A stretch of DNA of 64,000 nucleotides. Origin: Owenia fusiformis. Its lineage: Eukaryota > Annelida > Polychaeta > Sabellida > Oweniidae. The stretch is from the NCBI GenBank assembly GCA_903813345.2, contig CAIIXF020000004.1:19440477-19504476 (forward strand), read 5' to 3'. This document shows positions 40,421 to 51,308 of this stretch, piece by piece (position 1 is the stretch's first letter; each line of letters opens with the position of its first letter). The position numbers were made by a program, and so were the translations under genes. A model generated the notes under the pieces. The model was given only the letters and a program-made list of their open reading frames with translations. It was not told where the DNA came from and ran no database searches.

Positions 40421-41270
40421 TTACAATTTTTGCTGTATGTGGATGGCTTCTTTAACTTTTCTATAGAAATCCTTACTCTCCTTATCAACTATACTATACT
40501 CATTCCAATTAATTGATCCTATGACCTGTGACGTATGAATGTTCAGTTTCTTTTCCTAATCTTAATGCTGTCTGATGTTCTTTTATCCTAACACCTATTG
40601 GTCTCTTAGTTTCACCTATGTACGAGCTATCACAGTCCTGACAATTAATTTTGTAAATAACTCCAGAGATTTCTGACTTAGGGCTTGGATCCTTTGGTGA
40701 GACTAACTCCTGTTTGATCGTTCTAGCAGCTTTAAAATAAGTTTTCACTCCTACATTATTAAACACCCTCTCTAACCATTGTGACGTACCTTGTATATAT
40801 GGTAGAGTTACACTTAATGGTGGAGTCTCAGACTCACTGCCATTTGGGTCAACTACTCTAGGTTTTTCCTTGTTAGCTTGTTCTATACTCCAAAGTGGAT
40901 AACCACACCTACTTAATGTTTGTTTGATATGACCTTGTTCATTCTCTAAATCTGTGCTATCTTGAATAACTTCCTTCGCTCTGCGAGTTAAAGTCTTAAC
41001 TACTCCTAGTTTGGTCCTATATAAATGATGAGAATTGAAGTTTAGGTACAAGTCTGTATGTGTTGGTTTTCTATACACCCTACACCCTTACGATCTATCT
41101 TCCTTTATATATGTAAGAACATCCAGAAAGGCTAACTCTTTGTTTACTGCTACTTCTCTAGTGAACTTAATATCTTGATGAAACCTGTTAATGAAGTCTG
41201 TGAAACTATCTACTGACTCTGACTTTATAACACACCATGTGTCATCCACATAGAGTTTCCAGATCCACCT
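40421..41270 (-). pseudogene. Penelope-like retroelement, 5'-truncated RT plus GIY-YIG
   Basis: On the minus strand, reading starts just before the reverse-transcriptase motif YVDD (about 41,245). It continues through the thumb region with VYRKPTHTDLYLNF and SHH. It ends in a GIY-YIG-type endonuclease domain with IYKINCQDCDSSYIGETKR and IKEH. This order (RT, then C-terminal GIY-YIG) defines Penelope-like elements. Lesions are an in-frame TAA at 41088-41090 and a frameshift near 40,510-40,520, after which coding resumes to a stop at 40421-40423. The upstream RT palm and fingers are missing. The copy sits inside an intron of the plus-strand gene in antisense orientation and cannot be autonomous. 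Confidence 0.88.
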
Positions 41271-41308
41271 AGAATCTGGAAACGCTATGTGGATGACACA
41301 TGGTGTGC
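41231..41308. repeat. Inverted repeat at the truncated end of the Penelope-like element
   Basis: Arms of about 36 bp (41231-41266 and 41273-41308) separated by about 6 bp, nearly perfect. Both encode the RT YVDD neighbourhood, once on each strand. Head-to-head partial inverted copies are a known feature of Penelope-like element insertions. Confidence 0.8.
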
Positions 41309-41317
41309 TAAAAAGAC

Positions 41318-41995
41318 CATGTGCAGTATGGCAAGTGGTTTTTTAGACGGTTGTATCTTTCACCATGAGTACTTTTTGGCCATAAATACAGTGGTTTTTA
41401 TTAAAACAATATGCTTTCTTTCAAGTAAAGTACCATGATGATATAAATATCAATCGAACAATTTGAAAAATTATGAATAGGGACATCATGTCAACATTTT
41501 TTAAAAATATTGAACCTATTTACTCAAAAGAGGATCTTCTTTTTCTGATTTTTAGTGCATGAAAAGATTATTCAACGAGGGGTCTAAAACATCTTCAAAA
41601 ATTGAATGGTATTGAAAGTCTAGTTTTGAAGATATCAATTTTCGATGACCAAAATTATGCTGAAAACAATGGATAGCACAAGTTTTCCCTATGGGATAAT
41701 TACATGGGACATGTGGTTTTTAACTTTAATGCATTTCAATACCCATTCCCTTTTCAGAAATTGTTAAAATAGTGGAGATTTTCGATATGTTTATTTAAAA
41801 AAAATTCAAAAAGTGCCAAGGTGCCCTAATCTATAATTTTCAGAGAGTTGGATTGATATTTTACTATCACAGGGATTTCACTTGAAAGAAAACATATTGT
41901 TTTAATATAAACCACTGTATTTATGGCCAAAAAGTACTCATGGTGAAAGATATGACTGTCTAGAATCACTTGCCATACTTCACATGAGGGGGTTC
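41318..41995. repeat. Foldback element, about 115-bp imperfect arms
   Basis: The left arm (41,318-41,440) and right arm (41,856-41,995) are imperfect inverted copies. Shared motifs include GTATGGCAAGTG, TCTTTCACCATGAGTAC and TTTTTGGCCATAAATACAGT. The spacer of about 415 bp has no coding signal. No target duplication was found, so the class is undetermined. Confidence 0.65.
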
Positions 41996-42059
41996 TAACT
42001 GCCAATTTTGCAAACTGAAAACTGAAAACTTTTTGAAATTGCACATCTCAAGAAAAAAG

Positions 42060-42375
42060 GTTTACCTACAACTTGCAATCGGTTTTAAAAGTAAATGGAA
42101 GAATGAGTTTTTTGGAAAAAGTATAAGTGGACCACTAGTCTGTTAAATGGACCTCTTCTTTTCACTAAATAAGCTAAACACTAAGCATGCAGAAAGTCAA
42201 ACTGCTCAATTTTCTACTCAGAAGTTGTAATAAATCAATAATAATTATTTTTACTAAATATATATTCAAAAATCTGATTTGCCCCTAGCCCACCATTTCC
42301 CATTGGTTTACATGGGTTCTACCTTTTTTAAATTTATCAAATTTGACATAAATTTTTGACCTATTATAAAGGATA
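42060..42375. repeat. Dispersed repeat, uninterrupted copy
   Basis: Shares with 47,000-47,097 plus 47,851-47,950 the motifs GCATGC..AAAGT, TCTACTCAGAA, CAAAAATCTGATTTGC and CCACCATTTCCCATTGGTT. This copy lacks the 753-bp insertion present in the other, and so serves as its empty site. Confidence 0.7.
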
Positions 42376-42485
42376 GTCACATTCTTGTAATGTACAACCA
42401 TCCCATGTAGTCACACAATATGATGGTTTGGATAATACATTGAATATGAACATTACTCTACTTCCAGGGTTGTAATACTTACCAG

Positions 42486-42583
42486 TGGCAGTCTCAGCAA
42501 TAACTGCATTTCCTAACGATCTCACAAGAGAAATGGACCAACTTATAAAAACTATGGTTGCCAACCCAGAAATGACAAACTGA
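42486..42583 (+). CDS. Probable terminal exon of the unidentified plus-strand gene
   Basis: After acceptor ATACTTACCAG the sequence reads AVSAITAFPNDLTREMDQLI, then KTMVANPEMTN and a TGA at 42581-42583. The peptide looks like real coding sequence. A canonical AATAAA follows 34 bases after the stop. The exon needs one base carried from the preceding exon, while exon c supplies two, so an intermediate exon is probably missing. The opposite strand is open over the same bases but looks like a shadow. Confidence 0.5.
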
Positions 42584-42616
42584 CCATGAACATTCATATA
42601 TTTGAGTTAGCCCAAA

Positions 42617-42622
42617 AATAAA
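42617..42622 (+). promoter_or_regulatory. Candidate poly(A) signal of the plus-strand gene
   Basis: AATAAA lies 34 nt after the proposed stop codon. Its placement after a terminal exon is the main support; the motif is common by chance in AT-rich DNA. Confidence 0.4.
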
Positions 42623-43850
42623 AATGAAATGATCTCATATATATAGAGGAGGAGTATTGACTGAACAAGGCCCTTAATAGATTAATCACATGTAGCTGCA
42701 CAGTCATGCAAAGATATGAAAACAACAGCCTCAAGAGGAATGATTCAGTTCAAATATTTTGCAATGTGTGAAAAGAATTAAACCCGAAAACTCAATGCAT
42801 TTTGGCTGCAGATTCATTCCAATCACGTGTTGTTTCCTAACCTTAGCACTCATGCTACACATCTTGTGCAAAGTTTGAAACCACAACTTGCATTAGTAAT
42901 TCAGTCCACAATGCACTGAGGCTTAAATCCTTAATTCTACATTGTATTGTGTGTTATTTTTGAGTATATTTATGTGCTTATTGTATTCATATAAATAAGT
43001 GATAATCAGTTTATGTCACAGAGATGGGTATAACTCTCATAGACTATCACAGTCTATTCCTTAAACTCACATTAAGTTATTGCACACAGTTTGAGATTAA
43101 GTGTCCAAGACAAATACTGACACCATAAGGCATATAAAAGTAGTAGACATGAGTATAAAAGGTATATTAAGTATTTCCATTTACTAGCATTGTACAGTGC
43201 ACGTATCAAACATGCATGCATGTATGTATGCTGTGATTTTTTGTATATAACTTTATAGAATGAAATAATGTATGAATTGATGGATATGCATATTTCAAAA
43301 TACTAGAGGAGAATTTGTTGATCAGTAGATAGGTAAGAGGTCAGATTTCAGGCCTTTGGCCAGGATTTTTCAAGTGAGGTTCGACTTTTTAAAAATGTTC
43401 GTGTAATTTTTGCCCGTGCTCCCTATGCCCACTTCCCTTTTCACTTCAAATCTATCATGCTTTGATTTTGCCGCTAAAATGTATGAAGTTACATGTACAT
43501 AAATAGCTTAAACTCTAGTTTATTATAGATTTTATTCCACCTTATACTTAAGTTTAAATATAAACTTACTGTTTGTAGAAATATGTACTAAAGGAGAAAC
43601 GTTAACGCGTACAGCGCGAACCGCGTCACCGAGGGAAGCATTGGCCCCGCAGAAATCTTTTGGAATTAAGAATCTCTCTGGTGCAATTTGAGCATTATAT
43701 TACACCATTGAATTCCTAGTAAAAACAAGTTTACTCATCTGAAAATCTAATGAAGATCAAACATACATGTAGCTTAATAATTACAATAATCGCCGATGTA
43801 GCGCCCATCCCCTTCATAAAGTTCCTGGTACACATAAAAACTTTTTTTTT
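42623..43850. other. Intergenic stretch, nothing recognised
   Basis: AT-rich sequence with a short CATGCATGCATG stretch near 43,210. No exon, RNA gene or complete element was recognised. Confidence 0.5.
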
Positions 43851-45170
43851 CAAATTGCGTCTAGTCCAAATTGCGATTCACCTCGTCTAACTCTTTTGTA
43901 TAAATATAACATTTATGGCAAGGGTAAGCCTATTTGGTAACATATTATTCTCATTAACTTGCCTTCCAAAAACCGTGTCAAGGGCATTAAAATCAAAATC
44001 AACTTTAAATAAACGCTTTAAATTCCCCTTGATTGCTTTCAGAAAGGTTTGAGTCTTTTTGCACTCCCAGAATTTGTGTTTTAACGTATCTCAAAGGGCA
44101 CAATAGTTACATTTGGAGACATCTTAATGCCTTACTGCGCTAAGAAGGAATTTGTTGTGCAGATACCGTGAAGTATTTTGAATTGAAGTTGTCGCGTTTT
44201 ATTCCGTTTCGTACACATATAAGGCAATTTAAAATAATCGGTTCTCTTTAATTCACGATTGTGTTTGTCTTTATATAACGGTTCCAAGATTTTTTCCATT
44301 TAATATTAATTTAACCGTTATAGTAGAGATTGTCACCGGTTTTTCACCAAGTTTCAAATACACGATTTCTTCCTGTATGCTGGGTTTAAAAGCCGAATTT
44401 AAATCTGATTTCAATAAAAGTTTTCAATCACTTGGTATAGCCGATATGATTGAAAAATACCTAAGAAAGTTGCTATTGGTATTATATTTAGTCTTAAACT
44501 CATTGTGCTTTAAAAAACCATTCTCGTTAAGAAGGTCATTAATATAAATGACTCCCTCCTGCCCTTTCCATGACATGTTTGTACATTACCTCCTTATCAT
44601 TAATTAGGATTGATTTGTTGTTCCAAATTATTTCACCTTTAACCTCTGAACTGGTTCTAGGCGTTGACATATTTCCTAATTCTGAATAGTTTCGAAGCAA
44701 ATTCATATAAAAGGTAGGAACGCTGTGTGCCAGTGTTTTAATATCATAATTACATTGCAACAAAAAAACAGTCCTCCAAGAAGCTTGAAATAAACTTGAC
44801 GAATAAACTTCCAGTGACAAGTTCGCGTGTCAAGTAAACGTTTTAACCACATTATTTCAGGACTTTCTCCATTGTGAACATATTAATCAGTCTTGGTATT
44901 TCGCTTAATGTTTTCACCTTTTCCTCCCCATAAAATAGAATAGACTAGTCGTTGAGCCTTCGTCAAGATATCATCAGGCGTATTGGTCATTGTCATCGAG
45001 TATTGGAAACTGCCTGGGACTTAATTATACGTACCTTTCCATGAAAAGTAAGATCTCGTTTTGACCACAATATAAGAACCTTTTCAAAATTATCTGTGTT
45101 ATTTGCATTTGTGTCAAATGATATTCTTATCCCTAAAAGTTAGTTTTTAGTTTTAAAATAGTTTATTTAA
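43850..45170 (-). pseudogene. Decayed non-LTR retrotransposon, C-terminal RT region
   Basis: Minus-strand fragments, broken by frameshifts and stops, follow the order seen in non-LTR reverse transcriptases. Near 45,150-45,030 there is a GIRISFD-type block, then NFEKVLILWSKRDLTFHGKV. Next comes a WGGKGENIKR-type block near 44,930, then EIIWNNKSILIND near 44,620. A C-x2-C/H/C zinc-like end (CNYCALE..HKFWEC) lies near 44,050-44,120. The last motif is typical of L1/Tx1-like C-termini. No single frame is intact. The N-terminal RT and endonuclease are absent from the window. Confidence 0.7.
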
Positions 45171-45303
45171 GTGTCACTGATCTAACAAATATATACAGGG
45201 TGATCATTAAGTTCTGGGAATTGGTCTGCCATTTCAAGATTTCTCAACCATTTGAGTTGAAATTTTCAGCAGGTGTACATTATATAATTCTGAACATGCA
45301 TAT

Positions 45304-45620
45304 TCATCTAGGGATCACAGCCATCACTAGCCTATCAATATTAAGAGATCTCTTGTTGCACATGTTATAGACTAGAGCCCCTGATGGTCTTTGGAGTGAG
45401 GTACAATTCATGGTTGAAACAAAAATAAATGTGGAATTTGCTAATGTTAAATCTAAATAGGGCAATTTCTGTTTAACAACTTCAGAAAATCTATATCGAA
45501 GATCATCATAATGACTACGTTTCAATAAAAAATGTTTTTCATCTTCTACACAGTCCATGTCACATAACAAACATTTCCTAAAACATTTCCATTAAATTGA
45601 CAATGTGTAAAATTTTCAGA
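45304..45620 (-). pseudogene. Second non-LTR retrotransposon C-terminal remnant
   Basis: The minus frame reads CFRKCLLCDMDCVEDEKHFL, then YDDLRYRF. This matches the C-x2-C...EDE-HFLL...Y-LR zinc-like block at the C-terminus of many non-LTR retrotransposon polyproteins. It is a different subtype from the neighbour at 43,850-45,170. Upstream sequence to about 45,780 is degenerate. It is a fragment only. Confidence 0.55.
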
Positions 45621-46990
45621 ATTTTTTGATGTCTTGTTTAAGAGAAACGTGTGTTTAAAAAGTTCGCCATTATCGATACCCATCCTTGATGAGAATAGCC
45701 TCAATCAGTCATGCATAATTGGCTCAACATAAGAGTGAATAACTAGTTTTTGAAAGCCAGTGTTCAATTTTTATCTACAAAATCGTATTTAGCGGTAAAT
45801 TGTTTCAACCACACACATCATGTCACGTGACTTAAAATATCTGCTCTGAAAATGGAATCAGTTTTGCCGCGAATTCAGACACGTGGTGCTGACTTTATAT
45901 CCCAAATATCATGATAAAATGAACTTTTGGAATTGTTGATGGTTCACCATCGTTAATTGTGGCCTTCATACGGTAAGATAGCATAATCATAATATACCTA
46001 AATCGCGTAAAATGGTTTGAGTACAACGTAGTTACACTTAGCCTTTAAATATACCAGGTTGGCATAAAATTGTGCCGTACTTTGTCAATCCTTGTTACAC
46101 TTGACAAATTGATCAATTGGTCCTCCATCTTCTCTGAAGATGGTGCGCAAATTTTTATAGAAAGCACATGTTCAAAAAATAAATGTAATCCAATGGGAAA
46201 TGGTTGGGTTGCCAAAAGTCACATGACAAAATATCCATCAACTCAATTGCTCTCAAAAATGGAATGTAAATAGACAATACTCCAATACGCGATAACGTTT
46301 GGTTAAGTTCAGTTTAGTTACCTCCCGTTTGAAGAGCTCTCATTTATGGTAACTTACAACTTCGTCTACATCCGGGTTCTTTCCCATTGGATTACATGGT
46401 GGTGCTATTTCCAATGCCGCACTGCGACTCTATTAAACATTTATGTAGAGTTGCATTTGCACAAATGATAGGTATGTATGTAATTATGTGTTTTGAACTA
46501 TAATCCCCAAATCCGAAGAAATCTGTAGTTGAAAATACCATCCAATTCCAGTGACGTCGACTTCACTGATTTCCCAGAAATTGCTCAGACGTCATCGAAG
46601 ATCGAAAAATATAAATCCTGTTACCTTCGACTCATCTTTCTGATTATTGAATAGATTGGATCATACATGTCATATAACTATGCTTGGGGACTGATGGAAG
46701 ATCAGAAGCTGAGAAACGTTCAGAGTATTCGACTCGTCCGGCAGGCCAATGAAAATTTGTCCCTTCCAAAGCGATGCATCATGGGCGATATTTATGTAAA
46801 TTACCACCTGAACTCTTATCGCGAATAGGAGTATTGAATTTGCTAAAGTGTGTACAACAAAAAATTGATTTGTTTCTCCAGGTTTTACAAAGTTATGAGT
46901 CTCAAAAGTTAAAATCATTTCTCATAGAACTTCTCATTGAAATAACACAGGGGGTCAAAATGAGTTGTCGGAAATACGTTGATGCTCTAT
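45621..46990. other. Intergenic stretch, no gene supported
   Basis: Short open frames occur on both strands at 46,070-46,273 and 46,670-46,998. They overlap each other, lack splice or family support and are not called. A possible element edge (CCAGGTTGGCATAAAATTG) is near 46,057. Confidence 0.45.
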
Positions 46991-47097
46991 ATCGGTAATT
47001 CTCACAAAATAAGCTTAACAAAAACTTAAAGCATGCACAAAGTAAAACAATTCAATTGTCTACTCAGAAATTATTTTGATAAATGTTTTACCGAATA

Positions 47098-47850
47098 CAC
47101 CCTATACAGACAGAGCCTGTGGGAAATATTGGGTGCGGCGCAAATGAGCGGAGGGTGCGGAGCTAACGGTCATTTTTGAATTTAAAATTGGGATATTTCT
47201 GAAACTAAGCCGTTTTGGGACTTCAAATATACCAAGATATGTGTATTTGACACCAAATATCAATAAAATTGTGAAAATAGTAGTGCAATTCATTTTATAG
47301 CGACGCAGTATGCCTTAAACATTTCCCAGACCTATATATTTTGAGACTATCCTTTTAAAAATGCGTCCCCAGCATTCATAAAAAATGGTGTTCAAGATAC
47401 ACTACCCATGCAAATTATTTTTGCATCTTGGAAGCCAGGCAGTATCTGTGTGATTTTATAAAAATTCGGAAATGTTCTTCAGATATGAGCCCCCTCTAAA
47501 TATTGGGTGCGGAGGTACGTTTATGGAAAATAATTTGTATAGATAGTGTACCTTGAACACCATTTTTTATGAATGCTGGGGACTCAGTATTAAAAGGATA
47601 ATTTCAAAATATACTAGGTCTGGAAAGGTTTAAGGCACACTGCGTCGCTATAGAATGAATTGCGCTACTATTTTCACAATTGTATTGATATTTGGTGTCA
47701 AATACACATATCTTGGTATATTTGAAGTCCCAAAACGGCTTAGTTTCAGAAATATCCCAAATTTAAATTCAAAAATGACCGTTAGCTCCGCACCCTCCGC
47801 TCATTTGCTCCGCACCCAATATTTCCCACAGGCTCTGTCTGCATAGGGTG
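47098..47850. mobile_element. Foldback DNA element, about 305-bp arms, 5-bp target duplication
   Basis: A 753-bp element starting CACCCTATACAGACAGAG, with a matching inverted right end. It is flanked by GAATA (47093-47097 and 47851-47855). Arms span about 47,098-47,402 and 47,546-47,850 at high identity, with a 143-bp spacer. The open frames in the two arms are mirror images of the same sequence. Removing it with one GAATA restores alignment, base for base, with the related repeat at 42,241-42,280. A 5-bp duplication and a CAC start suggest a Transib-like origin, but no transposase is present, so this is tentative. Confidence 0.85.
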
Positions 47851-48210
47851 GAATACATATCCAAAAATCTGATTTGCACCTAACCCACCATTTCCCATTG
47901 GTTAACAATTTAAAATTCCTCAACTTTGACATCAATTTTTGACCTATTGTAATAGAGAGATTAAATTGAAAATTTCCTGAAATATAGAGAATAGAGTCAA
48001 GGTACATATCCATTTACATTATAAGTTTTCTTTCGTTTCGGGCTTAGAAAATAAAGTTTAAAGATACATAAGGTTTAACATGTGAACCTATGAGGAAAAA
48101 TACTGATCCTTAACTCTTTGAGGAGTATACATAACAAACTATAGACAAAACTCAGGATGTTTACAAAAAGTTGAAAGAAAACTGAAGATCGCTCACATTT
48201 ATAAGTTATT

Positions 48211-48216
48211 TTTATT
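48211..48216 (-). promoter_or_regulatory. Candidate poly(A) signal of the plakin-repeat gene
   Basis: AATAAA on the minus strand, about 262 nt beyond the stop at 48,478. It is the nearest clear hexamer noticed downstream and gives a 3' UTR of ordinary size. Confidence 0.4.
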
Positions 48217-48477
48217 TTTCATATAATACGGTGTCCCCTGTACCATTTTTTATCTTTAAGTTTTATAAATGTATTAAATATAGCTGACTACTGGACTATG
48301 AGATCAATTATACTGTAAACAAAATCTAACTGTGAATAAATATAGAAAAAAATATTTGTATGTCTCAAGTTGGTCTCGCATCATTTTCAGCACTCTCCTG
48401 GGTTTTCAAGATGACCAAATTTTCTCCCTATTGTATGGGGGCTTGCTGATGTAATATCATCTGTCTTAATAGACAGG

Positions 48478-49073
48478 TCAGTTGAAGAGAGTTGGACTTT
48501 CATTGGATTCAAGCATTCCATATGTACTTGTATTAATTGTGGAGATGTCATTGTTTGCTACAATGTTATTGACTATGGGATCATTTGGTCGATAAATCAT
48601 AGTCTTTGCAGGGAGAACAGTATCCCTCGCGTTCGATTCCTTTAATGTTTTGGTAGGAATAACATCATGTTTAGCAAGTTTCTGGTGATCTTGAGATGAT
48701 GTCTCGAGGCTCATACTACGGGATACAACTGTTGTTTGAGCTATATCTTCGTCAGCATTGTCAAAAGCAACATCATGTGTCGCATTACCGCCACTGATCA
48801 TAATAACCTTTCCAGTATTAAAAACTGCAATCCCTGGGTCACTATTAGTCGTGCGGATAAGTGTTCTCTTGTAATTATCTGCCTCTGCAATCTCCCTAGC
48901 AACAGTGTCAAGAACTGTCGTTGTGGAAGTGCCTGGCGTTTTGCTGGCTGTTTTAGTATTTTTATGTAGGTGAATGTCAATTTCATCATCTGAGCTGGAT
49001 GAGACACGACTGTGCTTGCCATCTGATGTTTGATGAGCATCTTCCATTAAACGCTGTCTTGCTGTTGGGCAAT
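48478..49073 (-). CDS. Plakin-repeat gene, terminal exon
   Basis: A 596-nt exon after acceptor TCTTTTTCAG, ending in TGA at 48478-48480. It begins with the last two bases of a codon, which the penultimate exon completes as aspartate. It then encodes 197 residues starting CPTARQRLMEDAHQTSDG. The tail is hydrophilic and Ser/Thr/Asp rich (VSSSSDDEIDIHLH) with no recognised domain and no membrane segment. It follows the repeat region and looks like a disordered C-terminus. The upstream acceptor and phase show that the internal ATG at 49,047 is not the protein start. Confidence 0.8.
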
Positions 49074-49209
49074 CTGAAAAAGACCAATCATTAAAGCAAC
49101 TTTAGGTATTGAACACAAAGACATTGATAAAAGCATTTCAACCTATCAGATTTATATATATTGACCAGTCATCCTTCAAGAGTTTACATTAGTAGAGACT
49201 ATATCTCAC

Positions 49210-49680
49210 CATCTACAGGCTCAGCTAATCCAAGCAGTTTCTCACCATCTACATCCTTAGTCGAACCAAGCAGCTTATCAATATCTACAGCTTTAGTTGA
49301 ACCAATCAGTTTCTCACCATCTACAGCCTTAGTTGAACCAAGTTGTTTCTCAACATCTACAACATCAGTTGGACCAAGCAGTTCCTCATCATCTACAGTC
49401 TCAGTTGAACCAAGCAGTTTCTCAACATTTACATTCTTAGTTGGACCAAGCAGTTTCTCACCATTTTCAGCCTCAGTTGACCTAAGCAGTTTCCCACCAT
49501 CTACATCTTTAGTTGAACCAAGCATTTTCGCAATATCTGCAGTCTTAGTTGAACTAAGCAGTTTCTCACTATCTACATCTTTCGTTGAACCAAGTAGTTT
49601 CTCAACATTTACAGTCTCAGTTGAACTAAGCAGTTTCTCACTATCTACATATTTAGTTGAACCAAGTTGTTTCTCACTAT
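49210..49680 (-). repeat. 36-bp coding tandem repeat
   Basis: Thirteen 36-bp units within the penultimate exon, listed here because the tandem structure is itself a feature. Units alternate loosely between types ending VDG/VDS and types ending VNV/ADI, suggesting growth by unequal exchange. Coordinates run high to low because the units read on the minus strand. Confidence 0.85.
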
Positions 49681-49855
49681 CTTCAACCTCAGTTGAACTA
49701 TGGTTTTCACATGGTGGCAAGTCGTTAATGTACCTCTTGAAGGCATTTACTGCACTCATCCTCCATATTTTATTCTTGATTTTTCCAAAGTTCTTCTCAA
49801 TATTCTCATTCTGAGGATTGAGCTCTATCTCATTTGGGTTTTCCACAATGGTTGC
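49210..49855 (-). CDS. Plakin-repeat gene, penultimate exon with 12-residue repeats
   Basis: A 646-nt exon with acceptor TTTGTTCAAG/GCA and donor GATG/GTGAGA. The first third (ATIVENPNEIELNPQ..., then FGKIKNKIWRMSAVNAFKRY) follows the last plakin-type segment. The rest is 13 tandem 12-residue units of the type EKLLGSTKDVDG (36 bp each, 49,210 to about 49,680). These are acidic, Lys- and Ser/Thr-bearing and probably extended. The upstream codons before position 49,855 are intron read-through. The donor lies in the last repeat. Other units ending in VDG have the same GATGGTGAGA motif at 49,246 and 49,318, in phase. The opposite-strand open frame is a shadow. Confidence 0.85.
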
Positions 49856-50153
49856 CTTGAACAAATAGGATAAAACAAATAAAACCATAGAGAACAATAT
49901 TGCACCCCTATCATTATCAATGCCCCCTATATATTTTGAAATGAAGTCACTCATGCTCCAGTATATCCATATTCTAGTAATAATACTTCAAAATTCGAAA
50001 AATACAATAGAGAGGTTAATCTACACGTCCAAATCCAAACCGTTAACATGAACGCGTAAGTTCACGCTCAAGTATATCAGTGGACGTGAAGCAAAGAATT
50101 ATGAGAGCTGCTCACTTCTGTACGCGATCAAATATTTTACCTTACGCCTTTAC
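49856..50153. other. Intron between penultimate exon and plakin exon 5
   Basis: An unremarkable 298-bp intron with consensus ends on the minus strand (GTAAAG at 50,153, CAAG at 49,856). No inserted element was seen. Confidence 0.6.
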
Positions 50154-50273
50154 CTTAATGAATCCTCTGTCTATTGCATCTGCAACATACATCCTCTCAT
50201 CAGTAGCTTTGTTCACATAATCTGCAGTATTCTTATCTAGTAGACCCATGCGCACTGCTTCTAAGAAGGTTAC
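50154..50273 (-). CDS. Plakin-repeat gene, exon 5 in window
   Basis: A 120-nt exon, exactly 40 codons, phase 0 at both ends (acceptor TTTAACAG/GTA, donor TTAAG/GTAAAG). It reads VTFLEAVRMGLLDKNTADYV, then NKATDERMYVADAIDRGFIK. The pattern EAVRMGLLD...ADAIDRGFIK is the plectin-repeat consensus (EAv--GLiD), twice in tandem. Plectin-type repeats form compact domains that bind intermediate filaments or junction partners in plakins. The preceding exon ends DPLQKKT, so the junction DPLQKKT/VTFLEAV reconstitutes a standard repeat. Confidence 0.88.
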
Positions 50274-50559
50274 CTGTTAAATGAAGAAATTTAGGTATAT
50301 TTAATCGCAAAAGAATTTCGTAGACATAAAAAAGTAAAATTTGGAGTCAAAGGTCAAGGTCATCAAAGTAAGTCACAGACGGTGTTATCTAAGTTAATTC
50401 GAGACTGCAAATCAATATTTTTGGTTGAAAGTCAGGATATATATTCCTCTAAAAGGTTCTACATCTATTCGACTTTGAATACATTTGAAAACTCTGACGA
50501 TTGCTTGCAATCTTGATGTCAAGTTATTGGTACAAATTCCCATTTTCATAAATGCTTAA

Positions 50560-51145
50560 AGGAATATTCCTTGCCAAACCATCTCTCTCCTCATATGGTA
50601 GCTATATGCTTGCCATGTTTAGCAAAACACGCAAAAATGTTTTGATAAAGTTGATCACTTAGAAATGTGATGCTCAATTCCAGTAAGCTGCCATCTTTTG
50701 AAATTTCACACAGGAAGTGATGTCATCGACTCTCAACTTTGCATATAGCATTAGGTGATGAGCTATAACGAATTACAAAACCAGCTAAATATTCTTTTTC
50801 AACTTTGTATCTTATTTTATCCTTCTGAAAATCTCTTCTTTTATTCTAAGTTGACAAGCCCTGAAAATATTTTTGCACAGAAAGTAATGATCACTTGTCT
50901 AGAAGTGATTTTGTGCTACTTTCCTATACTGTTATGGGCAAGGTTATAGAAGTTGAGAGTTGATGACATCACTTCCTGCAAGAAATCTTAAAAGATGGCA
51001 GCTCACTAGAAATAAGCACTAGATTTTCAAATGATCAATATTGACCATATTAAAACATTTTCCCATGTTTTGCTAAATATGGAAACTATATATATGATTA
51101 TAGCTACCATATCAAGAGAGAAAGGGTCTGGCAAGGAATATTCCT
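50560..51145. mobile_element. TTAA-flanked foldback MITE 1
   Basis: A 586-bp element with ends AGGAATATTCCTTGCC, inverted at the other side, flanked by TTAA (50556-50559 and 51146-51149). Arms of about 190 bp share motifs such as TGATGACATCACTTCCTG. The 200-bp centre is AT rich and carries only spurious open frames. A TTAA duplication is typical of piggyBac and Kolobok superfamilies; no transposase is seen. It lies in a plakin-gene intron. Confidence 0.8.
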
Positions 51146-51308
51146 TTAAATCTCTGGTAGAGAATGTCAACTGGTCAGCAATTTTGAAAGTCGTGGTAAA
51201 ATTCTTCAAAAAGAAGAGACACCACTTCGCCTACGTCAACTGATCAAAACGTGTTGTATCCTGCACTGAGTCTAGTTATAAACAACGAAGCTCTCTTTTA
51301 CCCCCCTA

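Noticed and set aside
42364-42597. Minus-strand 77-residue frame with a hydrophobic segment
   Set aside because: The plus strand carries a better exon with acceptor, stop and poly(A) signal over the same bases.
46670-46998. Overlapping open frames on both strands
   Set aside because: No splice support, family motif or repeat-independent evidence. The region lies next to dispersed repeats.
49161-49814. Plus-strand 217-residue Ser/Pro-rich frame
   Set aside because: It is the antisense shadow of the 36-bp coding repeat. The minus strand has phase-matched splice sites at both ends and continues a plakin protein.
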